Part shown: positions 6,710 through 14,911 of the stretch, piece by piece
How the letters are laid out: every line of letters starts with the position of its first letter
Position numbering within the stretch: the first letter of the stretch is position 1
Origin: Candidatus Heimdallarchaeota archaeon LC_3
GTDB lineage: Archaea > Asgardarchaeota > Heimdallarchaeia > Hodarchaeales > LC-3
Direction: 5' to 3'
Assembly: GCA_001940645.1 (NCBI GenBank)
Contig: MDVS01000145.1
Coordinates: forward strand, 1-24,324
DNA length: 24,324 nucleotides
Program-made: the position numbers and the translations under genes
Notes under the pieces: model-generated
What the model was told of the DNA's origin: nothing
Seen by the model: the letters and a program-made list of their open reading frames with translations, nothing else
The model's database searches: none

Positions 6710-7615
6710 ATGGTTCGATGTACTGTTTGTGATTTAAAATTCGCCAAAAATGATTTTGATAAACTAGCCAATCATTTTATTGAGCTATCTGAGCAATCTG
6801 AAACTCTCCATATTAGCTGGTTAAATAGAAATTTAACTAATAAAAAAGTCGATTCAGAAATATTATCTAATCTCTTCAAAAATCTATTTGATTATTCCTC
6901 TATAGGTTTAAATCATTGGATTAAAGCTAAGTTTATTGATAAGTTCTATGGTGAAAATTTACACCCATTTATAGAAAAATTACAACATCCATCAAGAACT
7001 ACACTTCTAGGATATGTTTTAGAACACCAACATTTCTTAAAACAATGGGTGCGATCCTGTGCCTTTATTCTGGCTAAATCTAATAAAGTAGATGTCATTA
7101 ATTATGAATGTGATAATATTCAATCGGAATGGGGAGGTCATAATAAATGTGGTCTTATCCCTCACTATGAGCTATTGATCCGCATGGGAGAATCTCAAGG
7201 ATTAGATAGGGAAAAAATAATTAACACTCAGCCTTTGAAAGAAACCAAGAAAGCGATTGAATTTTGGGATAATGTAGCAACTAAATATCATTGGGTAGAA
7301 ACGATGTTAGCCATGCATGGATTAGAACTTATAGCCAACAAAAACTTAAGAGAAGAAGGTGCTAGAAAGCATTATTTTAATCCTGAAATATTAGAATCAG
7401 ACGAAATCACTAATGAAACAAAAGCTTTCTTGAAAGAGGGATATGAAGCTGATATTCACCATGCAGAAGAGGCAATAAAACTCGTTGAAAAATATTCTAA
7501 AGAATTTGATATTGTTGACGATGTTCAATCAACTTTTCTTAAATCAATCGAGATTTTTGACAATTATTTAATGAGTAGATTAAAACGAGCAGAAGAATAT
7601 GAAAATAAATACTGA
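6710..7615 (+). CDS. heme-oxygenase-fold (TenA/PqqC/CADD-like) protein with N-terminal CxxC
   Basis: The 301-304 residue protein (start ATG 6710, or GTG 6701) is all-helical and matches the TenA/PqqC/CADD-type fold, many members of which bind a di-iron centre and oxidise small substrates. Numbering here is from the GTG form. Residues 7-10 are CTVC with His24 and His37 downstream, suggesting an N-terminal C2H2-like zinc site not usual for the family. Family-like blocks follow: a helix with E108 and H111; H155-YELL-RMGESQGLDRE (like the family's GHPEL..R..EALGLDRE); an EFWDNVA helix; and EADIHHAEEA (249-258), like the C-terminal H..D..HA block. The usual first His of that block appears to be Gly or Tyr, so metal binding is uncertain. 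The next gene overlaps it by 17 nt, implying coupled translation. Confidence 0.75.
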   Translation: MVRCTVCDLKFAKNDFDKLANHFIELSEQSETLHISWLNRNLTNKKVDSEILSNLFKNLFDYSSIGLNHWIKAKFIDKFYGENLHPFIEKLQHPSRTTLLGYVLEHQHFLKQWVRSCAFILAKSNKVDVINYECDNIQSEWGGHNKCGLIPHYELLIRMGESQGLDREKIINTQPLKETKKAIEFWDNVATKYHWVETMLAMHGLELIANKNLREEGARKHYFNPEILESDEITNETKAFLKEGYEADIHHAEEAIKLVEKYSKEFDIVDDVQSTFLKSIEIFDNYLMSRLKRAEEYENKY

Positions 7616-7886
7616 AGGATGCGCTTTATGTGATTCAACATGGGGAAATTATTGGAGAGAAATAGAAGATCAAAAATTATTCTTTTGCTGTCATATATGT
7701 GCTGATTTATTTGAAAATCTAATTGATCAAATAAAAAAGAAATTAGGATGTAATTTAATTGATGAAATTCAACTAGAAGGAAATTCGAAAAAAAGAAAAA
7801 TATTTGTAACATTAAATTCAATGATCTATAGTGGTGAAGTATCAATTAGATTTGGAAAAATTGTTGAATTTAACCTAACCAAATAA
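7599..7886 (+). CDS. Ta0938-like small zinc-binding protein
   Basis: The 95-residue protein opens with CALCD-STWGNYW (Cys8, Cys11) and then FFCCHICADLF (Cys30, Cys31, Cys34), a compact CxxC...CxxC zinc finger followed by an alpha/beta C-terminal part. The pattern resembles the uncharacterised archaeal Ta0938 family as I remember it, so the name is tentative. The ATG lies inside the 3' end of the heme-oxygenase-fold gene (17-nt overlap), so the two are probably made together and may form a complex or a metal-handling pair. Function is unknown. Confidence 0.7.
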   Translation: MKINTEGCALCDSTWGNYWREIEDQKLFFCCHICADLFENLIDQIKKKLGCNLIDEIQLEGNSKKRKIFVTLNSMIYSGEVSIRFGKIVEFNLTK

Positions 7887-7918
7887 TGAAGAAATCTAAT
7901 TATTTGACCTAAGAGGTT

Positions 7919-8500
7919 TTGGAGATCAAATATATAATTAAAGAGGATGAAAATTATATAATTGTAACAAAAAAGATTAAAAGATATCTAGCACCGTTTT
8001 TTGCTATTATAGGTATCATTTCTATTTCCATATTCTTTCTTGGGTATCAATCTATTTTCAATCAAGTTGATTCAGTCAATTTTTTTGGTATTACAGTACT
8101 TCTTTCAATTTTTACTAGTTTTATTGATTTATTTTTAGTTATTAGTGGGGGATTTCTAATGGGGTCAATTTACTTTTGCTGTTGGACAGAAGGATGGGAA
8201 ATTAATAAGAAGAAAAATGGTAAACCTTCAGAAATACTTTTTTTTTGGGGATTTGCAAATTTGAAAAAAACTACTAAGTTCCTAACAGCTGAAATTGATT
8301 CTATTTATGTTCAGAAAATACCTCTTGATGAATTAGAAACATTTTTTATATACAAACTTCAGTTTCTCGCTAAGATTACAGAAGAAAAAGCATTTTTCCA
8401 AAAAACTTTGTTAATTGATTCTGATTATAATCAAATTCATTCATTAGGGCTAAAAACATTATCTTTACTACAAATTGAACTCAAATTACTCTATAAATAA
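7919..8500 (+). CDS. two-helix membrane protein with a cytoplasmic PH-like tail, unknown function
   Basis: The 193-residue protein starts with TTG at 7919, preceded by AAGAGG at a short distance. The N-terminal 22 residues are charged. Two long hydrophobic segments follow (about 24-46 and 56-85), and then a C-terminal soluble domain of about 105 residues that is beta-rich and ends in a helix (SLGLKTLSLLQIELKLLYK). A TM hairpin plus a soluble beta-rich domain recalls bPH/YdbT-type membrane proteins, but I cannot confirm that. It stands 32 nt after the zinc protein in the same direction, so it may be in the same operon. Confidence 0.7.
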   Translation: MEIKYIIKEDENYIIVTKKIKRYLAPFFAIIGIISISIFFLGYQSIFNQVDSVNFFGITVLLSIFTSFIDLFLVISGGFLMGSIYFCCWTEGWEINKKKNGKPSEILFFWGFANLKKTTKFLTAEIDSIYVQKIPLDELETFFIYKLQFLAKITEEKAFFQKTLLIDSDYNQIHSLGLKTLSLLQIELKLLYK

Positions 8501-8595
8501 TGAAGAGAACTGGTTTTTCTTCTGAAAACGAAAGCTTTTAGAATTAGAGAAAAAAAACTTGACGAGTTCTTTAAATAAATCGTAGTGAATTAATT

Positions 8596-10041
8596 ATGAG
8601 TACAACTTATGAAAAACCAGTTATTGAAACGAATCACTCTAATACACCTACTATTTTATTTTTAATAGTAGCCTTGCTTCTATATGGATGGGGATTCTTT
8701 TCCACAATTTTATTTTTTATAGATGCTAAAAATCAGCCTTTAATTGATGAAATTTCTGCAGGAATTACAATTACATTAGGATTATCAGTTGGATTAGCCC
8801 CCTTTATATTGTTATTCTTAATATTATTCATTCCCCTTATGATAGTATTGAGTTACTTACTTGTTAAGATGATAGCAAAATTTGCTCAAGAAGTGACTAT
8901 TATTGTCTCCGTTTTATTCCCAATTATTCTTATCGGAGTTGGTATCTTAATTTTTACATTGTCAACTGAATCATTTATGATCGCCCTGATAATTGGGGGC
9001 ATTGGTGCTATACTTCTTCTTATTGTTATCTGGAAATTCCAAAGTCTTAAACGAGCAGGGAAGTTTGTTGAATTCTCAGCTCAACTTGTCTTAGACGAGA
9101 AAGCTGTCTTGTGGATGCCTATATTACTAGGCCTTTTCACTATGTTTTCTGGATTCTTCCTTCTCTTTGGATTTGCTGAAATTAATTCACTTTTTATGGA
9201 ATCCACACCCGAAGGTGACCAATTAAGCGCACCAGGTATGATATTGGCATTTTTATTTTCTTACTTTTATTTAATAATATATTTTGGAATATATTATTCA
9301 TTGAATGCCGGAGTCATTTCCTATGCACTTGATTGGTATAGAGGACTAGATCCTGATATAAATTCGGCTGCTAAAGACGTACGTCAAATGTTACCAATTA
9401 TATTAACCTTTGCCTTTGCTACAGCCACGATAAAAATGATTATGCAACTAGTAATGTCCGCAGGTAGACAATCCGGAACAAGAAGTGGTAGAGGTGGAAA
9501 TCAAACGGCTTCCTTAGTATTTGTTGCAATATCAGGGTTTATCATTAGTATTATCGGAGCCATTTGGCAATTCATCAATTATTTCACGTTAGTAGCAATA
9601 ATTGAAAATAAACAGGGATTGAAAGATTCTATAAAGGATTCTGCAAAAACACGATGGAATTCTTTCCTTGATGTATTAGTGGGCGATACTGGATTTGGCC
9701 TCGCTATGTTCATTTTCTTTGTGATTAATTCTTTGATTTGGTTTGTTGTAGGATTTGGATTAGGATTTATAATATTTCCAAATGGGGTAGCTGGGTTGAG
9801 TTGGACAGTTTTTGCTATTATTTTTGGAATTGTTTTCATTTTTCTTGGATCTTTTCCATATAATATTGTTACTGCACCCATGAGAATAGCCTTTACCTCA
9901 TTTCTTTATGCTTATGCTAAAGATTCTCTTGAAGGATTTCAAAAACCTTCTAAACTACCTATGGAATTAACAAATGAATTCAAACAACTACAAAAAGCAC
10001 GTGATAAGAGAAAAATGCGTGATCCCACCCAATATTTCTAA
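8596..10041 (+). CDS. DUF6159-like polytopic membrane protein
   Basis: This is a 481-residue integral membrane protein with about ten or eleven hydrophobic segments. The first ~145 residues add four TM helices. The remainder resembles the archaeal and bacterial DUF6159 family: a QSLKRAGKFVEFSAQLVLDE amphipathic lead-in before the membrane core, a YYSLNAGVISYALDWYRG-DPDINSAAKDVRQ loop after a TM pair, and VAIIENKQGLKDSIKDSAKTRW before LVGDTGFGLAMF. A Gly/Arg-rich loop (GTRSGRGGN) is also present. The C-terminus is cytoplasmic and basic. Function is unknown; such proteins are discussed as membrane-organising or transport components. ATG at 8596 is the only sensible start. It is convergent with the next gene. 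Confidence 0.8.
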   Translation: MSTTYEKPVIETNHSNTPTILFLIVALLLYGWGFFSTILFFIDAKNQPLIDEISAGITITLGLSVGLAPFILLFLILFIPLMIVLSYLLVKMIAKFAQEVTIIVSVLFPIILIGVGILIFTLSTESFMIALIIGGIGAILLLIVIWKFQSLKRAGKFVEFSAQLVLDEKAVLWMPILLGLFTMFSGFFLLFGFAEINSLFMESTPEGDQLSAPGMILAFLFSYFYLIIYFGIYYSLNAGVISYALDWYRGLDPDINSAAKDVRQMLPIILTFAFATATIKMIMQLVMSAGRQSGTRSGRGGNQTASLVFVAISGFIISIIGAIWQFINYFTLVAIIENKQGLKDSIKDSAKTRWNSFLDVLVGDTGFGLAMFIFFVINSLIWFVVGFGLGFIIFPNGVAGLSWTVFAIIFGIVFIFLGSFPYNIVTAPMRIAFTSFLYAYAKDSLEGFQKPSKLPMELTNEFKQLQKARDKRKMRDPTQYF

Positions 10042-10083
10042 AATATTAAAATCTAGTTTAATTTCCTTTTTATTATAATAAAT

Positions 10084-10917
10084 TTACATTTTAAAAGGTA
10101 AATTAAACGATTCATAATATTTTTGAGATTTTAATAATAATTTTCTTATCGCTTCTTTTTCATCAATTGTTTTTATAACAAATTCTCCCATAAATAATCT
10201 GCTATTTACAACATTTATCTCAGAAAGCATATTGTTTTTCAATTTTGTATCAGATATACTTTTTCTAAGTAAAAAATTGATAGTTGAGTTTTCTATATCT
10301 ACAACAACAAGAGGATCGATCTCTTTCAAGTTACCAAATTCTAATAAAATATTCAGTTCCTTATTGTCTTTAAAACCATATAATAAAAATAATCGTTGAT
10401 CTAAGGAGGGCATTTCAATTATTTTCCTTTCAACTGCCCTAGTCTTAGAATAATCAGTTTCCTTTAGTATATCAAAAAGTTTAATAAATTCTGTTACATC
10501 ATTTAGATCAGATTCAAATTTGAATGTAGATATACATTCTTTAGTGATATCTTCTATATATTTAGAATTAGAAAATATTTGATTTCTTTTCTTAATATTA
10601 TAAATGAACCATAAAATACATTCTCTGCCGAACGAAACTATTCTATCATCTTCTGAGCCGAAATCTGCCTGTAGATTAAAAGGGATGCACAATACTTCAT
10701 GTGTTGGATTATAAGGAAGAGGAATGGGACCATGAATTTTCATATACCGTTTTGTACGTATTTCAGGACTACCTGTTCCCATAAGGATAATAGACATACC
10801 AAGGATGCTCAATTTTTGAGTTACTGTCTGATCATATGGACTTAAGTTAATAATAGGTATTGGCCCAAGATCAGAAAGGTAAGATAAGATCAATCCATCC
10901 AAGATTAAACCAACCAA
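10084..10917 (-). CDS. GPIPLP-module protein, longer paralogue
   Basis: The 277-residue protein starts with TTG at 10917. Its N-terminal ~130 residues align with the neighbouring 150-residue protein: a beta-strand with LGPIPI..LS, then KLSILGMSIILMG, then HGPIPLPYNP, then a VLCIPFNLQ strand and ILWFIY. The alternating strand/helix pattern and the paired GP(I/F)P(I/V) motifs could fit a small alpha/beta sensor fold such as longin or roadblock, common beside small GTPases in Asgard genomes, but this is only a suggestion. The C-terminal ~140 residues are extra and contain a second alpha/beta segment (RLFLLYGFKDNKELNILLEFG). No catalytic motif, membrane segment or signal is visible. Confidence 0.75.
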   Translation of the reverse strand: MVGLILDGLILSYLSDLGPIPIINLSPYDQTVTQKLSILGMSIILMGTGSPEIRTKRYMKIHGPIPLPYNPTHEVLCIPFNLQADFGSEDDRIVSFGRECILWFIYNIKKRNQIFSNSKYIEDITKECISTFKFESDLNDVTEFIKLFDILKETDYSKTRAVERKIIEMPSLDQRLFLLYGFKDNKELNILLEFGNLKEIDPLVVVDIENSTINFLLRKSISDTKLKNNMLSEINVVNSRLFMGEFVIKTIDEKEAIRKLLLKSQKYYESFNLPFKM

Positions 10918-11040
10918 GAGAAAAAAGTATTTGAAATGCTAAATTAAGGTGATTAGAGCCTGTAGAATATTACTTTGTCAAAACTTATCAATCTTTTGCA
11001 AATAGTTATTTAACTAATCAAGATTTTATTTACTCAATAA

Positions 11041-11493
11041 CTACTGAAACGGAATCTGTCGCAAAAAGTTGTTTTTAAAAGCATTAATTTTAATCCCATT
11101 ATTTAGTTCTTCTTCATTTTGATATGTTTTAATAAAATCTATTAAGAGTTGTTGGATTTTGTCATAGTTTTGATAGATATTATCTTTGTAATCAGAATCA
11201 ATAATCATCCAGATCCCAAAGGATTCAAAATACTCATTTTCATTTACTTCCACATCAAAAGCAAAAGCCATGCCTAAAGCACAATATTCTGGAATGTCTG
11301 GGACTGGTATAGGCCCTATTAATCTGAAAAATTGTTCATCTTGCTTTTCCTCCTCAGATTCTCCTAAAGATCTGAGTGTTAAGCCTGTGATACCCAATTT
11401 CATAGAAACTTCCAAATCTATGATTGAATCATTATATACGGGGAAGGGTCCTCGATTTGACAGTTTAATTACTAGTATACCAATCGGTTTCAA
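11041..11493 (-). CDS. GPIPVP-module protein, short paralogue
   Basis: The 150-residue protein starts with TTG at 11493. It contains essentially only the module shared with the adjacent 277-residue protein: ILVIKLSNRGPFPVYNDS, then MKLGITGLTLRSLGE, then IGPIPVPDIPEY, then AFAFDVE and a helical tail (IQQLLIDFIKTY). It lies 123 nt upstream of its larger paralogue on the same strand, consistent with tandem duplication. No known family is recognised. The small size and lack of conserved polar active-site residues favour a binding or scaffold role over an enzyme. Confidence 0.75.
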   Translation of the reverse strand: MKPIGILVIKLSNRGPFPVYNDSIIDLEVSMKLGITGLTLRSLGESEEEKQDEQFFRLIGPIPVPDIPEYCALGMAFAFDVEVNENEYFESFGIWMIIDSDYKDNIYQNYDKIQQLLIDFIKTYQNEEELNNGIKINAFKNNFLRQIPFQ

Positions 11494-11551
11494 ATAAATT
11501 ATACACCCTCTACTTACTTATTGCATTTTTAGGAAGATGTTATAAATTTTC

Positions 11552-11878
11552 TTAGCTGGATGGAAATTGAGATAGTTCCGTAATTACCTCAATATTAGAA
11601 GATTCTACAAATCTTGGATCTCCTGAAAGAAGATAGATAAATTTTTCTGATTTTACTTCAATACCATTTAAAATCATTGAAGCTAAAGTAGCATCGTTTG
11701 GATCGGATCCAATACAGATAACTAATAACTTTTTGCGTAACCCTTTACTTTTTGCTACCACATCATAAGTACCTAGCGAGTTGGGTAATTTAGTACTAAA
11801 TTTGATATCCTTCCAACCTTTTTTTATTAATTCAGAAGCAATTTGATTACAGATTTCTGTATAATCTAACGTAGTCAT
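11552..11878 (-). CDS. small alpha/beta protein of unknown function
   Basis: This encodes 108 residues from ATG at 11878 (GTG at 11881 adds one). An N-terminal helix (EICNQIASELIKKGW) is followed by strands GTYDVVAKSK and KKLLVICIGSD, a helix (NDATLASMILNGIEV) and the strand KFIYLLSGD. The helix-strand-D-strand order recalls the restriction-endonuclease-like fold, but the expected (D/E)xK catalytic pair is not evident, so any relation is weak. It lies 58 nt upstream of the short GPIPVP-module gene on the same strand and may share its operon. Confidence 0.65.
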   Translation of the reverse strand: MTTLDYTEICNQIASELIKKGWKDIKFSTKLPNSLGTYDVVAKSKGLRKKLLVICIGSDPNDATLASMILNGIEVKSEKFIYLLSGDPRFVESSNIEVITELSQFPSS

Positions 11879-11881
11879 CAC

Positions 11882-12222
11882 AACTATTTATTTAATTTTA
11901 TTTTTCTGTTTTATTGTAATAATTTTGTACTAGTTATTCTATTATATAAAAATATTTATAGAAAACAGATATTGTCATTATTTAAAGACTTTTGATTATA
12001 ATAAAAAAGGTTTTTAAGAAATTTTAGTTGCCTTGAATTTTGGTGATAAATCTAAAACTTTTTTTAAGTTTACTACTCAATGTGTCATTTCTATTGGAGG
12101 TCATTTTAAATTTTTGAACAAAAATATCTTTATTTAATGTAAACTAACAATATTTTAGTAATGACTGGATAAAATTAAGCTAAAAAAGAAAAGGAGCTGG
12201 AGAAATATCAAGATTAAGCAAT
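11882..12222. other. intergenic stretch without recognisable gene
   Basis: This 341-nt AT-rich gap between two minus-strand genes holds no open frame with coding character and no tRNA-like element. Its left end carries the promoter region for the small alpha/beta protein gene (an AT-rich block near 11885-11905 read on the minus strand). Apart from poly-A/poly-T tracts near 12000 and 12060, I see nothing that stands out. Confidence 0.6.
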
Positions 12223-13032
12223 TTATCTTCTTCTAGGTCGTTTTGCTTTCTGTGGTGAATTAGAAGAAGGATTGCTTTTTACTACGTGTTTTAAATCCTC
12301 TAATTTTTGATCAACTTTTTTGTCGGATTTTTTTATCTCAACGGATGGATTAGAAACTTTTGGAGATTTTATTTTTCCAAATCCTATAGCTACAATTGTT
12401 AATCCGATTCCTAATACGAAAACAAGAACAAAAGGATCTTCCAGAAGTGTCGGTTGTACATTCCTAGCAAAACTTTCAGTTACAATGTTTTCTGGAGTTA
12501 ATGCACTATTAATAGTCGATGCTATGTCATTTGCGGAAACCAATTGATACAACCATTGCTTTTGTAAATTAAGATTGGAATCTAAAACCCAAACTGTACC
12601 AGTACTTAATCCAACGTCTTTCGCGTAATTATCAGTATCAACTCCAAATAACCACGGATAACCTCCATCACTTTTAATCTTTGCATAACTTTCAATAGAA
12701 TCTCCTGAACCTCCATAACTCAAAGATATAAAATGAACTTTTTCTTGAAATGATGGATAAATTTCTAGAATACTTCTTTGATTATTTTTGCAGATATCAC
12801 ACCACGTTGCTCCCCAATCAATAACTATAGGTTTTCCAACGAAATCAGAAATTTGAATTTCATTTCCTTCTACTGAAGTAAAAGAAAAATTCTCTATATT
12901 TAATGAAAGATTTCTATCCTTATTTGCTGTTCCAGCACTGATGTGAAAATTAGGTGTAAATGGATAAATAAATAAAAAAATACTTAGTAACATAAGAAAA
13001 TATTGAAAATCTCTCTTCATCTTCTGAATCAA
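12223..13032 (-). CDS. TlpA/ResA-like extracytoplasmic thioredoxin, membrane-anchored
   Basis: This is a thiol-disulfide oxidoreductase of the thioredoxin fold facing outside the cell, probably reduced through the CcdA encoded next to it. An N-terminal hydrophobic signal/anchor covers about residues 9-26. The thioredoxin domain (about 45-180) has active site WCDIC (77-81, redox cysteines 78 and 81) and a VLD strand near 149. A second TM segment (about 200-219) precedes a Lys/Ser-rich tail ending RPRRR, presumably cytoplasmic. The position where thioredoxins carry the cis-proline appears to read STGTVWVLD, giving Gly145 instead of Pro. The 269 residues are longer than usual because of the C-terminal anchor and tail. 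CcdA lies 203 nt upstream on the same strand. The physiological partner is unknown; cytochrome c maturation genes are not in the window. Confidence 0.85.
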   Translation of the reverse strand: MIQKMKRDFQYFLMLLSIFLFIYPFTPNFHISAGTANKDRNLSLNIENFSFTSVEGNEIQISDFVGKPIVIDWGATWCDICKNNQRSILEIYPSFQEKVHFISLSYGGSGDSIESYAKIKSDGGYPWLFGVDTDNYAKDVGLSTGTVWVLDSNLNLQKQWLYQLVSANDIASTINSALTPENIVTESFARNVQPTLLEDPFVLVFVLGIGLTIVAIGFGKIKSPKVSNPSVEIKKSDKKVDQKLEDLKHVVKSNPSSNSPQKAKRPRRR

Positions 13033-13235
13033 TCCATTTTCCTTAATAAAAATGATTAAATTGTATAATTAACATATAATATTTTCATTCATCATATAAA
13101 AAAAGATTAAGTAAGATGTTGCTGACTTATATTATCAATAAATAAAATTACTCAAAAAATAATGGATTAAGAATATGCCGAATTATTAGAAGTTTTTACA
13201 ACATAGGATGAATAAAAAATTCTCAAATAATGATT

Positions 13236-13949
13236 TTATGCTAAATTTTGTATTATTTGTGAATCAATAACTAATTGAAGACCTAAAAGAAATACAAATA
13301 ATCCTGCAATTCTTGGTAAGTATTTGTAGACTAATCTGCTATAATGTGTAATAGTAGTTAATGATTGATCTTCTGATTTAAATGAATCTTGTAATAAAGG
13401 CACAATTACACCGATAACAAAAAATGGTAACCCAGAACCTATCGCAAAAGCGAATAATAATAAAACGGATGAAGTAAAACTTTGACTAGCAATAATTGTA
13501 AAAGCTGTTACAAATAAAATAATGGCGCAAGGAGATGCAATTATTGCAAATGCTGTACCAATTAAGTAGGAAGCTGCGTAGGGATTATTTACTTTTCTTA
13601 TTATATTATGCACTGATGAACTGAGCTCATTTATTTTAGTAAATGATACAAACACATTCAATACTAACAAAATGCCAAAAATAGTTAGTATGATACCTTG
13701 TAAAAATAAGAATTGCAAGTAATGGTCAGAGAAAAATGACAGTACAGAACTAAATAGGAGTGCTACCAAAATAAATACCGTCATCAGTCCCAAGAAAACC
13801 AAAATGCTGGAAAGAATCCCTTTTGATAAATTTCTTTCCGATGAAGACAAAAATGCCAAATAAGATGGTAAAACTGGGAACATACACGGACTAAGGGCTG
13901 TTGCTAACCCTAAGTTGAACATTGTAAGAGTAATTGCTAAATCAAGCAT
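13236..13949 (-). CDS. ccdA: CcdA/DsbD-type transmembrane thiol-electron transporter
   Basis: CcdA-family protein that carries reducing equivalents from cytoplasmic thioredoxin across the membrane to extracytoplasmic thioredoxin-like proteins. The 237 residues form six hydrophobic segments, the normal size for stand-alone CcdA. Both signature half-sites are present: ALSPCMFPVLPSY (Cys22) and IASPCAIILF (Cys141), whose cysteines form the transient disulfide. The start is ATG at 13949, preceded on its strand by TTAGGAA. It precedes the TlpA-like gene in the same direction, so electrons probably flow from CcdA to TlpA. A SufR-like regulator gene lies upstream on the same strand. Confidence 0.93.
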   Translation of the reverse strand: MLDLAITLTMFNLGLATALSPCMFPVLPSYLAFLSSSERNLSKGILSSILVFLGLMTVFILVALLFSSVLSFFSDHYLQFLFLQGIILTIFGILLVLNVFVSFTKINELSSSVHNIIRKVNNPYAASYLIGTAFAIIASPCAIILFVTAFTIIASQSFTSSVLLLFAFAIGSGLPFFVIGVIVPLLQDSFKSEDQSLTTITHYSRLVYKYLPRIAGLFVFLLGLQLVIDSQIIQNLA

Positions 13950-14128
13950 AAAAATTTCCTAATACACTTTTAAGGTAATTAGAATTATTTTACATTGAAA
14001 TGAATAAAAGATTAGGAAAGCATGAAATGACTTCGAAAGAGTAGAAAAAATTGGAAGTTACTTTTAATAACTCAAAATATAGCTGTTATGAGGTCGAATC
14101 AAGATGATTAATATTTTACAAGAATAAT

Positions 14129-14797
14129 CTAACCTTTTGTATTACTTATCAAAAATCTGCAAACTTTATCACTATTTACTACTCTATGCGTAGTTTCTAT
14201 TGGAGTCCCTAATAAATCTTCAAATAATTCTTTTTCAACTACACAAGCTGACCAATATTTCTGTGCAACATCGAAGATTGGACAGTTATATTCTAATAAT
14301 TCAATATCTCCTTTTTCTGTTTTTGACATAGAGGCCATATATCCTTCTTTATCACGAAGTTTTGTTAAAATAGCTACTTTTTCATCTAAATTCTTATTTT
14401 TTAGTTTTTCTGAATATTCAGAATACAACTGTTTGCCTCTTTTACGAAGAGCAGATTCAACACCTTCTAAACCCATATTTTCTTCTATAAATTCAAGAGC
14501 AAAACAAGTCAGATTTGAATAAGCTCGGGGAAAAATATCAGAAGACTCATCAGACAGCTTGAATATATGTTTAGGTCTTCCAACTCCAGTTTTTTTTATT
14601 ATCCGTTCAATAAATCCTTGTTCTTCTAAATCATTGATATGTTTTAACGCTCCCATTTTAGTTAAATTTAATTTTTCACTCAATGTTTTCAGATCTAATT
14701 CTCTATATTTCTTCAATATTTTTAATATCTCTCGTTTAGAAGATGAAAATGCTTTTAATAGGCCTGGTTCTTCTAAATTTTGGTCGGTATTGCTCAT
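14129..14797 (-). CDS. SufR-like winged-helix regulator with C-terminal cysteine (Fe-S) motif
   Basis: The 222-residue transcription regulator has a winged helix at about 17-85 (SSKREILKILKKY..., DLKTLSEKLNLTKMGALKHINDLEEQGFIERI, wing with GVGRPKHIFKLS). The C-terminal half holds Cys172, Cys185 and Cys213, spaced C-x12-C-x27-C, with His204 nearby. This matches the SufR family, where three cysteines plus one other ligand hold an Fe-S cluster that controls DNA binding, so it may sense iron-sulfur or redox state. It is divergent from the SDR gene (114-nt gap with repeated AATTTATAA motifs) and lies upstream of ccdA on the same strand. Its target is unknown; no suf genes are in the window. Confidence 0.85.
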   Translation of the reverse strand: MSNTDQNLEEPGLLKAFSSSKREILKILKKYRELDLKTLSEKLNLTKMGALKHINDLEEQGFIERIIKKTGVGRPKHIFKLSDESSDIFPRAYSNLTCFALEFIEENMGLEGVESALRKRGKQLYSEYSEKLKNKNLDEKVAILTKLRDKEGYMASMSKTEKGDIELLEYNCPIFDVAQKYWSACVVEKELFEDLLGTPIETTHRVVNSDKVCRFLISNTKG

Positions 14798-14839
14798 AAA
14801 ATCAACTATTACTTTTTATTCTGAAAAATGATTATATAT

Positions 14840-14877
14840 AATTTATAAACCGTACAATTTATAAATTAATTTATCAA
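14840..14877. promoter_or_regulatory. three repeated AATTTAT(A/C)AA motifs in the divergent promoter region
   Basis: AATTTATAAA occurs at 14840 and 14856 and AATTTATCAA at 14868, between the SufR-like gene and the SDR gene. They overlap likely TATA boxes for both directions. They may be operators for the regulator, or simply AT-rich promoter sequence. Confidence 0.4.
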
Positions 14878-14900
14878 CCAATAAGTAGATAAAATATTTC

Positions 14901-14905
14901 GAGGT
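14901..14905 (+). promoter_or_regulatory. Shine-Dalgarno site of the SDR gene
   Basis: GAGGT lies six nucleotides before ATG at 14912 and selects it over the ATG at 14924. Most genes here lack such a clear site. Confidence 0.6.
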
Positions 14906-14911
14906 AGAAAA

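Noticed and set aside
14559..14831. Plus-strand open frame of 90 codons opposite the SufR-like gene
   Set aside because: Antisense shadow of a well-supported regulator.
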